This document shows positions 14,061-26,628 of a stretch of DNA of 64,000 nt, one piece after another. The notes under the pieces were generated by a model. It had not been told where the DNA came from and made no database searches. It saw nothing but the letters and a program-made list of their open reading frames with translations. Each line of letters begins with the position of its first letter. The stretch's first letter is position 1. Position numbers and translations under genes: made by a program. The stretch is from Macquaria australasica (Eukaryota; Chordata; Actinopteri; Centrarchiformes; Percichthyidae), in assembly GCA_005408345.1 (NCBI GenBank), contig SEMN01000327.1:434001-498000 (forward strand), in the 5' to 3' direction.

Positions 14061-15389
14061 GTCAAATAAATGCGCCAACCTTTCATTTCTCCACCAACAA
14101 ATGCGGCGGGTGGACGCGGCCGTCTGAATATAATGACTTCAGTAAAATATGCTTCTTCTTTTTCCCACAACACAGTTGGCAAAGAGACCCAAACACTTGT
14201 AGTCACGCAGGATGTGTACGTATACCAGGAGTGGATGCCAAGGCTTTGTCACCTACTGAGCCTGGGTCTAACATGACCCAGTTACCTATAATAGTTATTG
14301 CTAATTAATTAGTGTAATATTTAGAACAATCCACTCAGCAGTTCGGAGACAGAATAGTGTCAGTAATAATATATATTAATGTTAATACGAGGGCTATAAA
14401 TCCACAAAGGAAATAGTCCCTCCTGGCTGTTGTTGTTTCCAGCGCAGAATTGAATGAGGGAGAAGAATCACATAGCCCATTACTGTGTGGGCTGTACCCG
14501 TAATAATAATAGGTGCAATTGCATCTGGTTTGATCATCTGCTCTGATACACCAGTGTCCAAAATACAAAAGTCCAAACATTACTACTACTGTACTAGGCT
14601 GAAAGCAAGAAAGCCACACAATAACTTGATTTGAAATGAGGTTTGTGACTGAAGAATACAGAAAGTAAGAGACTCCTTCTCTTGTGCACTCAGCGGGGTA
14701 TCGCAGTGGCAGCTATTGAGTGAAAAAAAATATGCTGTAATTTATAACTTGTTTGAACACGATGGAGGTCACTTATATCCGTCTCAGGCACCACTTACTT
14801 TTCCATTCTGAGTGTTTGGTATAAGAGATACAGAGCTTTAAAAATTGGGAGTAAAGGGTGCCTCATAAGGTTCGTGTACTTTTATAATGCTACTGTAGAC
14901 GGACTACTGTGACCCCTGGAGTGGCTACCTCTCTGTCTGAGCCACTTGCCTATAGACAGAGGGGCCAAGCAGTGCTGCCTATTCTGTCACTATATCACCA
15001 CAGCTGAACTTCATACAATAAAGTAATTAGTAGCTACAACTGTCTCACAAATACATTGGAGTAAAAACCCCAATATTTGCTTCTGAAATGCAGTAAAATA
15101 TAAGGTTGCACAAAATGGACACTTAAAATAAAGTTCCTTTACATCCAAATCATACCAATGTACACTTCTGTACATTTACAGGGGGGGTGGATTCATTCTT
15201 ATAAATGGTGACAAATAAAACATTAATTTCTGTCACTGTTTGGAGCAAAACAAAAAATGACACATTGCATTTTGGGTCTCGACATAATATGAGCTTCAAA
15301 ATGTACAGTACATTCACAACAGTGTCTCCCTTCGGGTCAAAACTACAAAAGGAAGTGCCCTGGTATATAGTATTTCTTGCATCAGTCAC

Positions 15390-15670
15390 CTGGAGACTCT
15401 CGTTTACCAGGTCAGCCAAGCACCATTGTCGTGTTTCCTTTGCTGCCGTGGAGACAAGGTGGTTCCCTTTGGGCCTTGTGCTCAGGTACACCTGTTAAGA
15501 CTCTCATATTACCATGGCAGCTTTGTGACTTCAGAATAATATCCAGCATGAACAGTTGGTAAATATTTCCTAAGGGCTGGGCTTGCTGTGAGACCTCATA
15601 CATACCAGATCCACAGGAGATCCACGAGGCTCAGCGACAGCATCAGGGACCCAAAGAGAAGAGGCACAGT
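15390..15670 (-). other. Unassigned splice-flanked open segments (possible small gene)
   Basis: Read on the minus strand, a 65-base segment (15670-15606) is preceded by TTTGATTTCAG and followed by GTATGT. After a 114-bp gap, a 102-base segment (15491-15390) is preceded by TTAACAG and followed by GTGACT. In one frame both segments are open and join in phase (about 55 codons), and the flanking frame is open on both sides. I recognise no homology in either frame; another frame of the first segment looks hydrophobic. It could be two exons of a small unknown gene or transcript, or a chance arrangement. Confidence 0.2.
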
Positions 15671-16289
15671 CTGAAATCAAAATCAATACCAGCTGTGTAA
15701 ACATTTGTTCCTTATCACAACTTTGTTGCGTGAGAGAACAGGATTCGGTCATTGCTGGTGTACTTTCCTCTTTTTTAAGTCTGGAAATAACACTCTCATA
15801 CACCTCAATCATACACAGCATTCTGAATGGGTTTTTTTTAGATGAAAAGTTATCAGTCTATTGTGACTAGAGCAAAACCAAAACAACACCATCTGTTCCT
15901 GTCATGTCCCACACAATCTGCTAATTAATTATTGAAGTGTCCGCTAAGCTCTTGTTTCCACAAACACATAAAGTGTTCCTGAATAATCCATCGAAAGAAC
16001 TCAACAATGTGACTCACCCGCAAAGCATCGTTACATTTTCCACACTTTCCTCAAGTGTTGTTTACCTGCACAGTGGTGTTCACTTCTCTGCAGCAGTCAG
16101 GCTGGTCTTTATGCGTAAGATATGCCATATTGTTCCCTTAGGCTTGTATTAAATGTATGTGAAATTGGTGGATATGTGATCTGTTGTATTGGTGTTGTAT
16201 GTTTGTAGTATTGTATGATACTGGATGTATATTTTATCCAGTGTAATCTAGTCTTGTGTGCTTCTAAAACTATACATTTAAACAAACAT

Positions 16290-16690
16290 GGTATCACATT
16301 CTTATAAGGCATCTGTTATAAACCATTAATAAAAAAAAACTGTTGGGTTGCCATGTTTGTTAACAACCCATATATATATATATATATATCAATAGATGCT
16401 CATGGGTTTCTCACTTTCTAATGAGCCATCAAGGCATTAATAAAGTGTTTTTAATCCATCAAGTAGATGCAGATGTAAATGTTAAATAGGTTGTTACAAA
16501 AGTAAGTGGTCAACAGTCCAACCAGTCGAAGCAATTTTTTCACAATCTGGCAACCCAGAAGTTGTTCTTATTAAGCTGCTGATCTATGAAGCCTTACGAA
16601 ATGATTTATTAACTGACAATAAAGCAATTAGTAACAACTTGTAAACCCTTCACAATGGATGGCTTATTAGCAAGTGGTACCAAAAACATA
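16290..16690. repeat. Degenerate transposon-like AT-rich stretch with (TA)10
   Basis: Contains repeated blocks of the type TTATAAACCATTAATAA and CATTAATAAAGTGTTTTTAA, resembling the interior of the element at 53,620-53,996, plus a perfect TA run at 16370-16389. I could not define terminal repeats, so the extent is uncertain. Confidence 0.35.
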
Positions 16691-16937
16691 CACAAGATAT
16701 GCTCACAAATTGCCATGCATTGCTGAGGTTTAACCATCTAATATTAAGCATATGAAACCACCTGAATCATTCAAATACGTCCTACAAGCTGAATGCATTA
16801 CACACTTTAATTGCTGGCTTTTAGATCCCCTCTTCTTATATTACACAGGCCGCTTGATTAAACCCTCTTCGTCTGTGTGGACTGAAGAAAGCCACAGAAT
16901 GAAAATGTAACCAAATGAAGCAGAGATGGAGACAGGG

Positions 16938-16973
16938 GAGCTCCCATAGACATATATAAGTCTATGGGAGCTC
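16938..16973. repeat. Perfect 14-bp inverted repeat with 8-bp loop
   Basis: GAGCTCCCATAGAC (16938-16951) is exactly inverted at 16960-16973, around the loop ATATATAA. It lies about 210 bp upstream of the unc45a start codon, at or near the promoter. It may be the remnant of a foldback element or a cruciform-forming site. Confidence 0.9.
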
Positions 16974-17183
16974 TGGCGCCTCTCTTCCTTTTATGGTAAC
17001 GGAGCGTGAGGAGAGGGGCGGGGCTGTCACCTACACGTCACCAGCGTGCTCCTGGACGCCCGGAAGCGTCGCAAGGCGTAACATGTTTGGCCGAAGTCGG
17101 CGGCGTTTGAGACCAAGTAGAGTGAAATTAAACTACCAAATCACCATACTAAGTGACGCTGTGTCCCGTGCAGCACCTTGAAG

Positions 17184-20100
17184 ATGAGTGTGAGTGGGAA
17201 AGAAAAGGTAAGGTAACGGCAGTCAGCCGCGTAGCCCGTTTAGCTTAGCAGATTTCGCCCAGATGCATGTACTCGGACGCATTTCTGTCACCCTGAGCTC
17301 TTGTTGCCTGCTTTTCCTCTTCAACCCAGGACCCCGCGGCCCTGAGGGAGGAGGGGAACGCCCTCTTCAAGGCAGGAGACTTGCAGGGCGCCGTCTGCTG
17401 TTACACAAAAGCTTTAAAGCTGAGTGACAGCCAAGCAGAGTGCGCTGTTCTGCACCGCAACCGCTCCGCCTGCTACCTGAAGCAGGAGGAGTACAGCAAG
17501 GCAGAGGCCGACGCCTCCAAAGGTGGGACAAATCGCAGGCAGTGACATTGTGGAGTTCGTACATCGCCGAGTACAAATACACGTTTTAATCTTAGTTTAA
17601 ACTGAGGGACACTTCAACTAAATACGCAATTAAGCCTCATATCTATTCACCCAGATAGATTTAATGTGACCTGCGTGCGCGGTTTGGGTCTATGGGCTGT
17701 AGCTTACCCCAAACCAGGATCCTGAATGACATTTGTTTAATTGAGAACCACTTTCAACACACATACGCCCACTGACCGCCTTATCTTTGATGGAAGAAAT
17801 AACTTTACAGCTACTCTTAAGTCTGTTTAGTTCACATTTCAGGTAAATGCAAAAAAAAAAAGTACTGTACCTTTGCATGAACTGTCACTCTAACTGGATT
17901 ACGATTTATAGATGTATGTAAACAATTATACTGAATGTCATGTCTGTCACTCTTTTCAGCTCTCGATAATGACCCAGGCGATGTGAAAGCCAGGTTCCGG
18001 AGAGCTCAGGCTTTCCAGAAACTTGGTCGGCTTGACCAGGCCTTTCTGGATGCTCAGAGGTGTGCCCAGCTGGAGCCCCAAAACAAAGCCTTCCAGGATC
18101 TGCTCAGACAGCTGGGAGCACAGATCCAGCAGAAGGTGATGTGTTTGTTTGTTTTTTTAATAATATGGATGAAGGGTAATGGAGGTTTGTCTTGCATTTG
18201 AAACAGTACCCTGAAGAAACTGTTGCTAATTAGGATCTTTTCTCTTGACCCTGTAGTCTGTGCAACTAAACTCCACAGATGCTCGTGTGCAGCAAATGTT
18301 CTCCCTCCTCTTAGATGCATCTGCAAAAGACTCAGATCGACAAAAGGTAAGGGTCGCTCATGAGGCAGGAACATAATGAACTGCTGTAATTCACTCTTTT
18401 CTCATGTGTTTGATTTTTATTCATTGTATCTTGATCTGTCTATAAATTTGTATTGCACCAAAATAATGTGGTCTGTAATTCAATTTCAGGCTGCTCAGAA
18501 TCTAGTGGTATTATCTCGAGAAGATGCAGGAGCTGAGCAGATCTTCCGTAACGATGGAGTGAAGCTGATTCAGAAACTCCTTCAGTCAAAGCAGGAGGAT
18601 GTTGTCCTATCTGCCCTGAGGACCCTGGTTGGGTTGTGCACGGGACATCAGTCCAGAGTAAGTGTGACAATTCCCTTTAAAATTATTCATTGCACCATCT
18701 TTAAAGTCCCATTTTAACCAGGTATGCAAACTTGTATTTTCATTCTTGGAAAACATAGATAAAACTGGAAGTGTATTCGTAGTGATGGATCACTTATTTG
18801 TATTTTGTTCCTTTTTAGATGTTGATATATAGCTACATCCATGTCTGGCAGCAGACTGTATTGACCATGCCAGTAACACTTATCAATTGTTTTGCTGCTT
18901 TTTACTGCTGACATCCACTGTTTTAATCCCAGACTATGGCTATAGTGAATGAGCTGGGAATGGAGCAGCTGTGTGCAGTAATGGGATCAGGAGCCTCTGC
19001 TGTGTCTCTGGCTGCCTGCCACCTGCTGCAGGTGATGTTTGAGGCTCTGACGGAGGGCATGAAAAGAGAGATCAGAGGGAAAGATGAAGCCATACTTCCT
19101 GGTGAGTTTGGACTCTGATCATGTTTGTATTTGGAGTTGGCTACACATGAAAGATGACCTTTAACAAATGCTTTTTTGTGTGTGTGTATCTGCTTTCTCT
19201 CCTGTGCTTTCAACGGTAAATGACTGTATGAATTTGACACAGAACCCTCCAAGGAGCTACGCTCAATGTTACGCCACCTCTTGGAAATGATGCCAGCATC
19301 TAATGTGTCAGGGCCGGGCAGAGACAGCGCCATCAATCTCCTGGTCAAACAAGTTCCCCGCAAGTCCTTGAAAAACCCAGATAACTCCCTCACCTTATGG
19401 GTGATAGACCAGGGTATGTAACACACCTGCACATAATGTATAATTTCTTACATTCTTTTGCTATGATGGATACAAAACAGACATAGCCTATGTCTTAAAA
19501 ACTGAAATGGGTATGTTTGGCAGAAGGCCTGTGTGACATATAGTTGCACTACCATGGGAAGGAGAAGGAAGTGTTTACTCTGTGTTTTCAAATGTCAAAT
19601 GAAATTTGCCTATGGCCGCAGCTATTCTGAGCCCATTTCAGACATTCTGTCACCAGTTTTATCTGGCATCGCTGCAGCCATATTAATGAACTCCTTGTAA
19701 TCCTGCAGGACTGAAGAAAATCCTGGAGGTGGCCGGGACGGTCCCTGAGCTCTCAGAGGGACCACCTCTTACAGACAACTCCCACATGAGCTGCTCTGTC
19801 TTGCTTAGCAAACTCTACGATGACCTAAATAGTGACAAAGAGAGGGAGAACTTCAACAAACTGTGTGAAGAATATGTACAGTGAGTTGACCACCGAAACG
19901 TGTGCTACTAATTTCACTTGAGCTGCTTAATACTGCAATAACTTATGAACATGGAAAACAAAATCCTTATTACAGGCCATAAGCCAAAAAGTCTTTCACT
20001 AACTTTCTAACTGATGTTTTTCTGGGTAGGCAACACTTTAGCCGAACTGGTCTAGACGCCAAGCTGCGAGCCATCCAGACAGTGTCGGTGCTCCTCCAGG

Positions 20101-23100
20101 GACCGAGCGATGTGGGTAACAGAACTCTGGAGATGTCAGGATTGATTGATGCAGTGATCTCTCTGTGTGCCTCCGAAGATGTAACTCACCAGCAGGTAGC
20201 GGTGGAGGCTCTTATCCATGCTGCAGGCAAGGCCAAGAGAGCCTCCTTCATCACAGCCAACGGCGTGGCACTTCTGAAGGACCTCTACAAGAAGAGCGAG
20301 AATGACAGGATACGTGTGAGAGCCCTGGTGGTGAGTGCTGCAGCAAAGCCAGTATATTTATTTCAGCCAGCTGGAGAAAGGAACATCTCTAAATAAAGAT
20401 AAATGAACTATGATTTCTGTTGGTTATTACACAGGGTTTGTGCAAGCTTGGATCAGCAGGAGGGACAGATTTCAGCATGAAGCAATTTGCAGAGGGATCC
20501 ACGCTCAAGCTCGCCAAGCAGTGCAGGAAGTATGTTTGCCTGTGTTGAATATTGAACCTGGCTATAGATTAAGAGAAATGTGTCCTCCCTGATCCACATT
20601 GTTGCATAACCTGATTTAAAAACAATAGATAATAGTTTCTTGGATTTGAAATAAGCAGCAAGCTGTGTCTCTTTCTCTTTTTAGGTGGCTGTGTAATGAG
20701 TCTCTGCCTCCAACCTCCCGCCGGTGGTCTGTGGAAGGCCTGGCCTACCTCACCTTTGATGCTGATGTGAAGGAGGACTTAGTGGAAGACAAGAACGCTC
20801 TCCTGGCCATGTTTGAACTAGCAAAGGTTTGATTGCTGATTGTAATTATAGGTTTTCATACTTAGTGGTTATTGTGATTTTTGTGTAGTATTTGAAACCA
20901 CCACCGTGAGAATACACTCAAACGCTTTTATAGTGTTGACTGGGATCGCTTTAACAACCGTTGTTTTTCTTTGTGTTCCTGCAGTCTGAAGATAAGACAG
21001 TGCTCTTTGCTGTGGGCTCCACATTAGTGAATTGCACAAACAGCTATGATGTGGAGAAGCCAGACCCACAGATGGTGGAGCTGGCCAAGTATGCAAAGCA
21101 GCACGTGCCTGAGGAGCACCCCAAGGTACCATTTTAAATGCTCCTTTTTTCATGTAGATTTAACACCACACAACATTCCTTCAATATTGCACGGTAGCTC
21201 TACTACTCTAACTTCATCCTGTTTCTTTAGGCGTCCTTCAAAATTATTTTACATGCATGTTTTTTACTTTAAAGATTGGCTGTTTTACATGAACCTGTCT
21301 GTCTTGTCATGCGTCAGGACGCACCTTCCTATGTGGAGAAAAGACTGGTGAAGCTGCTGGAGGCTGGTGTGGTGTCGGCGTTGGTGTGTATGGTCAAACA
21401 GGAGAGTCCTGCCCTCACTCAGGCTTGTAGGGAGTGTATCGCAAGGTAGGAAAATGGCAGTAAGTCTTTTCGACTCACTGTTCTCTCCATAGACTTTCTG
21501 TTAATGCCATTTCTCACGGCAGGGTCTTCTTGGCTTTGGTGGAACGACAGGAAGACAGAGGCACAGTAGTGGCACATGGTGGAGGAAAGGTAGAGCACCC
21601 TGATAAATATACTTAGTTTAGCCTGCACACTGATCTACAGAAAAAAACCTTGCTTTAGGAGGTTTACATGATTTATGTTAACCGTTTTCCTCCACAGGCT
21701 TTGATCCCTCTGGCATCTGACAACACAGATGTAGGTAAAATTAAAGCAGCACAAGCCCTGGCAAAAATAACCATCACATCTAACCCAGAGATTGCCTTCC
21801 CAGGAGAAAGGGTGAGAATTGCATGCTGTAAAAATCCTCTTCAGTTAAAAAAAACCTTGAGAAATGTTCCTATTCAACCATGTCTCAACCTTTGTTTTTT
21901 CATAGATCTATGAGATGGTGCGCCCCCTTGTCAGTCTTCTGAGTCTTGAATGCACCCTGCTGCAGAACTTCGAGGCACTTATGGCTCTCACCAACTTGGC
22001 CGGCATCAGTGATAGACTCAGGTTGGCCACTAGGGGGAAGTCTCTCCTAAGAATACATGTACAAAACACAGTCAATTGTATCAGGAGGGGACATGATTTG
22101 CAAGTATTGGAACTTGTTTACAGAAACCAGACCTCAGTTTGTTTCTTTGTTTTACTTATGCGACAAATCTGCTATCCTCAAAGAAAGGATTTCATACATG
22201 TAGTAATTTTTATGGTTAAACATGCAGGATCCTAGTTTGCTTCCTAAAAATTAAAAAAGCTGTGTAAAGTCCAAGTCAAGTCTCAACTCATAAGCAAATT
22301 GCAGGTCAAGCATTTCAGGTCTCTGAATGCTGACCATTAAAATTACATTTTCCAAAGCTGTGTTAATAGTTTGACTGTGTGGATACGGTTTTGTTTTTTT
22401 ACATAGCTAAGACCACGTCCTTTCAGCGTATAGGCATATACACCTTTAACATGTACAACTATGCCTGTCTGGTGCAGTCTTTTTAATTTTTTATTGAGCT
22501 TCACACTCAAATGTTTTTGCTTTCAAGTCTCCAGTTTTCACTTCCTTTCATAATGTGTCTTTTATTTTGACATCACAGTTGTGTATCAGTGTTTAGAGTA
22601 TCTGCTTGTATTGATGATGTATGTTGTTTCACAGGCAAAAGATCATAAAGGAGAAGGCGGTCCCAAAAATTGAAGGCTACATGTTTGAGGAGCACAACCT
22701 GGTCCGAGCTTCTGCCACAGAGTGCATGTGTAATCTGGTTTTAAGCACAGAGGTAAGACACATAAATTCATAGATGATTGTATGGCACAAATGTGTTGAA
22801 AGGTTGAAGTAAAAGCAGTGGGTGTTTGGTGTGTCCTCAGGTGCAGAAGCTGTACCTGGCCACAGGGAACGATCGCCTGAAGCTGCTTGTGCTCTACAGC
22901 GGAGAGGAGGACGAGAGGCTGCGGAAAGCTGCCTCAGGAACTCTGGCCATGCTGACCGCTGAGCAGCCTGAGCTCTGCGGCCGCATCCCTGGAACAGTAA
23001 GCAGACCACTGCAGCAGTTCGCTATCCCCACACATCCATCAACTCAGCACTGTCGCATACTACAATGAGTCATTTTTCTATTTTAACTCACGTGACTCTT

Positions 23101-23423
23101 TGTTCACTCCTCTCTCTCTCTTCCTCTCTTCTCAGACAACCCACTGGCTAGAGATTCTACAGGCACTATTGCTCACGGAAATATCCGAACTGCGGCATCG
23201 TGGTGTGGTCATAGTTCAGAACATGATGCAGGCGGAGAAGAGTCTGGCTGAGACGCTCATGGAGAGTGAAGTTCTGGAGATTCTTTCTGTCTTGGCGAAA
23301 GGAGGAGAGGGCACACCTGAAGCTGTTTCTAAGATAGCTCAGAACTGTCTGGACAAGGCCGTGGAGTACAGCATCATCAGATCCAGGGAAGGGAATGAAA
23401 AGGGCAAAGGAACTGAGCCCTGA
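17184..23423 (+). CDS. unc45a: UNC-45 homolog A, myosin and HSP90 co-chaperone
   Basis: Cytosolic TPR/UCS protein; the family binds HSP90 through the TPR and folds myosin motor domains through the UCS. Exons: 17184-17207, 17330-17522, 17960-18135, 18257-18346, 18490-18657, 18933-19101, 19243-19413, 19709-19880, 20030-20330, 20435-20529, 20685-20826, 20985-21125, 21318-21445, 21523-21589, 21698-21811, 21906-22021, 22635-22752, 22841-22996, 23136-23423. All phases match, giving 942 aa (the human protein is about 944). TPR repeats occupy about residues 12-115 (ALREEGNALFKAGD, then HRNRSACYLK). Armadillo-type repeats follow, with conserved stretches such as SLAACHLLQVMF, EALIHAAGKAKRASFITANG and MALTNLAGISDRLR. 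The start is the only ATG in the short first exon and agrees with the family. The donor after exon 16 is GTTGGC, a weak GT site. A poly(A) signal AATAAA lies near 23,572. Paralogue unc45b is muscle-specific; the short leader and the man2a2/rccd1 neighbours favour unc45a. Confidence 0.95.
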
Positions 23424-24225
23424 AAACACAGCTGCAGTGTGTGGATGTGCCTCCTGGCAATGTCATAGTGCTTTGAGTATTATGTGGGACCAGTGAAGTG
23501 AAGTTTTGGTCTGGATGGGTACAAGCTTACCTGACGTGCTCGTTTGTCTTAATCAAAAACTGTGAAAAGCAATAAATGAATTAATGAAAAAAGGTATTGA
23601 ATGTTAACCAGCAGATACTCACAGAAGTGTTTTGTGACTTTGGTTGCTGTTTCACATTCCTTTTCCACTCATTGTACTTATCTTAATGATACTGTATAAT
23701 CATGAACCTCCACCAAAAGTGTATGTTCCCCTTGGAGACCATTAAGGCTACTCTATATGTTCTTTACTGAATCACAGCATTCCTTGATATTTGCAAATGT
23801 TTTTATTTGTAATTTGTAATTATTATTCTACAAAATACATTGTCTTTATTTTCCATTTTATACACTACTATATTCATTCTTTTTATAAAATTTTGCCCCA
23901 AATAACAAATCACCAAAAACACAAACATTTCATTCACATAGCTGTGTGCTTTTTGTTTTTAATGTTTATCACCATCACTATTATTATTATCCCTCCACTA
24001 CATTCCCACTGTGTGGTTGGTGGTTTCCTAATTTTGACTGAACACATGGGCAGAAAAATAAAAACCTCTGTAACCAAATTATGTCGTCACCGCTCTGCTG
24101 AATTCACACTGGCGCGCATGCGCAGCACACCACGGCGCTAGAGACGCCAGTGTTGAGACTGTGCGGACAACTGCGCTGAGCGGCGTTTGCATGAGAAACC
24201 AAAAACAAGAGTTGAAGCGTTTCCA
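23424..24225. other. unc45a 3' UTR and rccd1 promoter region
   Basis: About 800 bp between two genes on the same strand. The first part is the unc45a 3' UTR, with AATAAA near 23,572. AT-rich sequence follows to about 24,060, then the base composition rises to a GC/CpG-rich stretch holding an NRF1-type site just before rccd1. No other gene is visible. Confidence 0.7.
24113..24124. promoter_or_regulatory. NRF1-type site upstream of rccd1
   Basis: CGCGCATGCGCA matches the palindromic NRF1 consensus (YGCGCAYGCGCR) apart from edge choice. It sits about 100 bp before the rccd1 start codon, where core promoter elements of housekeeping genes commonly lie. Binding is inferred, not shown. Confidence 0.65.
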
Positions 24226-26628
24226 ATGCGGTGGTTCGGCTTCGGCTTCAACGCATTTGGACAGATATATGTCCGTGATAGATTAATTAAAGGAGAGTGT
24301 AGCGACCCGGTCAAGGACGTCAAAGTGAGTAGCCCGACAGAGCTAGCTAGTCATGTGGACAGAGGCGAGTGCTGCTTGAAGACTGATGGTCACATTAGAG
24401 CAAGTTGGAGTCGAAGAGCATCTTTGCATTTGGATGGTAAGTCTGCCAGAGATAAAGTAACTCGTATGACATGTAATACTATAAGACTATAATATCACAC
24501 TCTTTACACGGGTGTTTAACTCGTGTATTCACTTTGCTCTGTTCGTTAGGTGACGGCTGTGTGTGCCTAGCAGGTTTCGGGGCAGTCACCTCCAGCGAGT
24601 CCTGTGGCATTTCTCTGAACGAGAGCCGTGGCTGTAAAGATGCCCTCATCAGTGAATCATACTTGACCCTCGCTTTCCCAGACAGAATCGAGTCCTGGTT
24701 CCTGCAGAAGAAAGAGAAGACTCCATCATGGAGCGTGGGAGTAAAAACAGAGAGCTCTGGTAATCCTAATCCCCTTTGACAGCTACTAGAAGTATGTTGC
24801 GGTAATTGGCCAAATAGCACGCTTTTTACTGCTTTCCAGGACCTCCTTTGAATCTCCCGTTGGTCCCTGGGGGTTACATAGCCACAAAACCGCCCTTCTA
24901 CCGCTCCTTATCACCACACCTGAAAGCCAGGAGTCTGGCACTGAGTGCAGAACATGCCATCCTTCTCAGTGCCTCTGGAGCTGTGTACACCTGGGGACTG
25001 GGCAGGTAGACCTAACATTCACACACCTGTCTTCATTGGGAATCTGAGCAATAACACCCTCGTGCATAGCTTGTTCTTTCTGTGTGCGCGTGTGTTTGCT
25101 TGACAGCCACGGTCAGTTGGGGCATGGAGGCCTCACCTCTGAGGAGGAGCCCAGGGCAGTGGAGGCACTCTGGGGGATGCCCATGAGCTGTGTAGCTACA
25201 GGAGGCTGGCACTCTGTCTGCATTAGTGGTAAGTGTCATACAAGATGTTGGCAGTGAAATAAGGTTATGACCTCAACTTGAGAAAAGACCTCAAATGACC
25301 TTTTCTGCAGACGGGGGAGACCTTTATGTGTGGGGCTGGAATGAAAGTGGCCAGCTTGGACTTCCGTCACGAGGTCTGAGGAAAGCACCGCAGCAGCAAA
25401 GCAGCCAACAAGCAGGTAAATCGGTTTGCCTATCAGATGAGATATTTGAGAATTACAGTAAAGGGACATTTGACCCAAAAACACAATCAAACTTATATTT
25501 CTTCTTACCTATGGTGCTATCAATCCAAATACCTTTTGTGTAATTAGCTGAGATGTGCTTTACCCCAATACAGTGCACTCAACTGAATTGTTTTTTGTGT
25601 GGCATGTATGATAGTTACTCTACGCTTCAGTAAGAAAATTTCCACAGCATCTGTAAAGGATGCCTGCCAAGTGATTAACTCTGAACCACAGGAAACACTG
25701 TCATATCTGAAAAGAGACCTCACTGTCAAGTTTCTCAAATGTATTTTTGGCACTTGCCTAATATGCCATCAAGCTCTATATGTAGCTCACCAGTTGATAT
25801 CTCAGAATCTTTGCAAATTCACAAGCTATTTAAATCTAGCACTTGAGGAATGGGAAATGCTTTATATTGTTTATGGATGAACTACCACCTTAACTGTAAT
25901 ATTACTTCATATATATGTTGCCAGGTATGCTGCTAATAGTAGCCACTTAAAGTAATGATTTAAGCTATAGTAAGTAGCAAGAACTGCAACATTGACTGTA
26001 CTGAACAGGAGCACCATGCCAAGATGCCAGCACATCTACCACTGAAGAGCCACAAGAGGGAGAGAAACATGAAGATGTATTCATATCGATCCAGGCATTC
26101 CCCGCTCTGCTGGATATCACTCCATCATGTGAGATCAGGGCAGTCAGCTGTGGCTGCCGCCACACAGCTGCAGTAACAAGTAAGAAACCTCACTTGACAG
26201 TGGTTGTATATTGATGCACGTTTTCTTGGCAAGTCAGTGTCACCCTCATCTCATATTTTCTCATTTCAGCCACAGGTGACCTCTACACTTGGGGCTGGGG
26301 TAAGTTTGAATTTGGAGCTAAACTGACACCTAAACAGATTTTTAATCTGTTGCAAATGTGTTACATCTATTGTAGCATGTTCTTAGTACCAATTAATCAG
26401 CAACCTTAGAGCACAGCTTAGGTATGTGCTGAATTTACCCTGTCCATCTTTCCTTCTACTACCATTTCAGGTGACTATGGCCAACTTGGACACCAGACTT
26501 TAGTCAGTTCAGATGAGCCCCAGCGTGTAGAGTTCTTCAGGGAGCAGCGGATGCGTGTGGTTGATGTAGTGTGCGGGACGTGGAACACTTTTGCTGCTGT
26601 TGTCAAGGAGGAAGTAGCTTGCTCTTAA
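24226..26628 (+). CDS. rccd1: RCC1 domain-containing protein 1
   Basis: RCC1-repeat beta-propeller protein; in mammals it partners the histone demethylase KDM8. Exons: 24226-24436, 24550-24759, 24840-25005, 25107-25228, 25311-25415, 26009-26179, 26270-26299, 26471-26628. All phases agree, giving 390 aa (the human protein is about 376). The N-terminus WFGFGFNAFGQ matches the family start. RCC1 blades are visible as AEHAILLSASGAVYTWGLG/SHGQLGHG, GGWHSVCISDGGDLYVWGWN/ESGQLGLP, and CGCRHTAAVTTTGDLYTWGWG/DYGQLGHQ. A low-complexity acidic insert (STSTTEEPQEGEKHED) sits at the equivalent of the human linker. Exon 7 is a 30-base microexon. An in-frame upstream ATG at 24187 would add 13 residues; I chose 24226 because family similarity begins there. 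AATAAA lies at about 26817. Confidence 0.93.

Larger units (their letters stand above)
11941..17183. other. Intergenic region between divergent man2a2 and unc45a
   Basis: About 5.2 kb between two divergent genes. The left part holds the presumed man2a2 5' UTR and promoter (to about 14,060). From 14,060 to 16,900 the DNA is AT-rich, with a (TA)n run, a degenerate transposon-like stretch (about 16,290-16,690), and one pair of splice-flanked open segments on the minus strand (15,390-15,670) that I could not assign. From about 16,930 the sequence becomes GC-rich toward the unc45a start. I saw no counterpart of HDDC3, which lies between these two genes in human. Confidence 0.6.

Noticed and set aside
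14335..14619. 94-codon minus-strand frame with hydrophobic ends
   Set aside because: Composition follows AT-rich DNA, with no homology or splice support.
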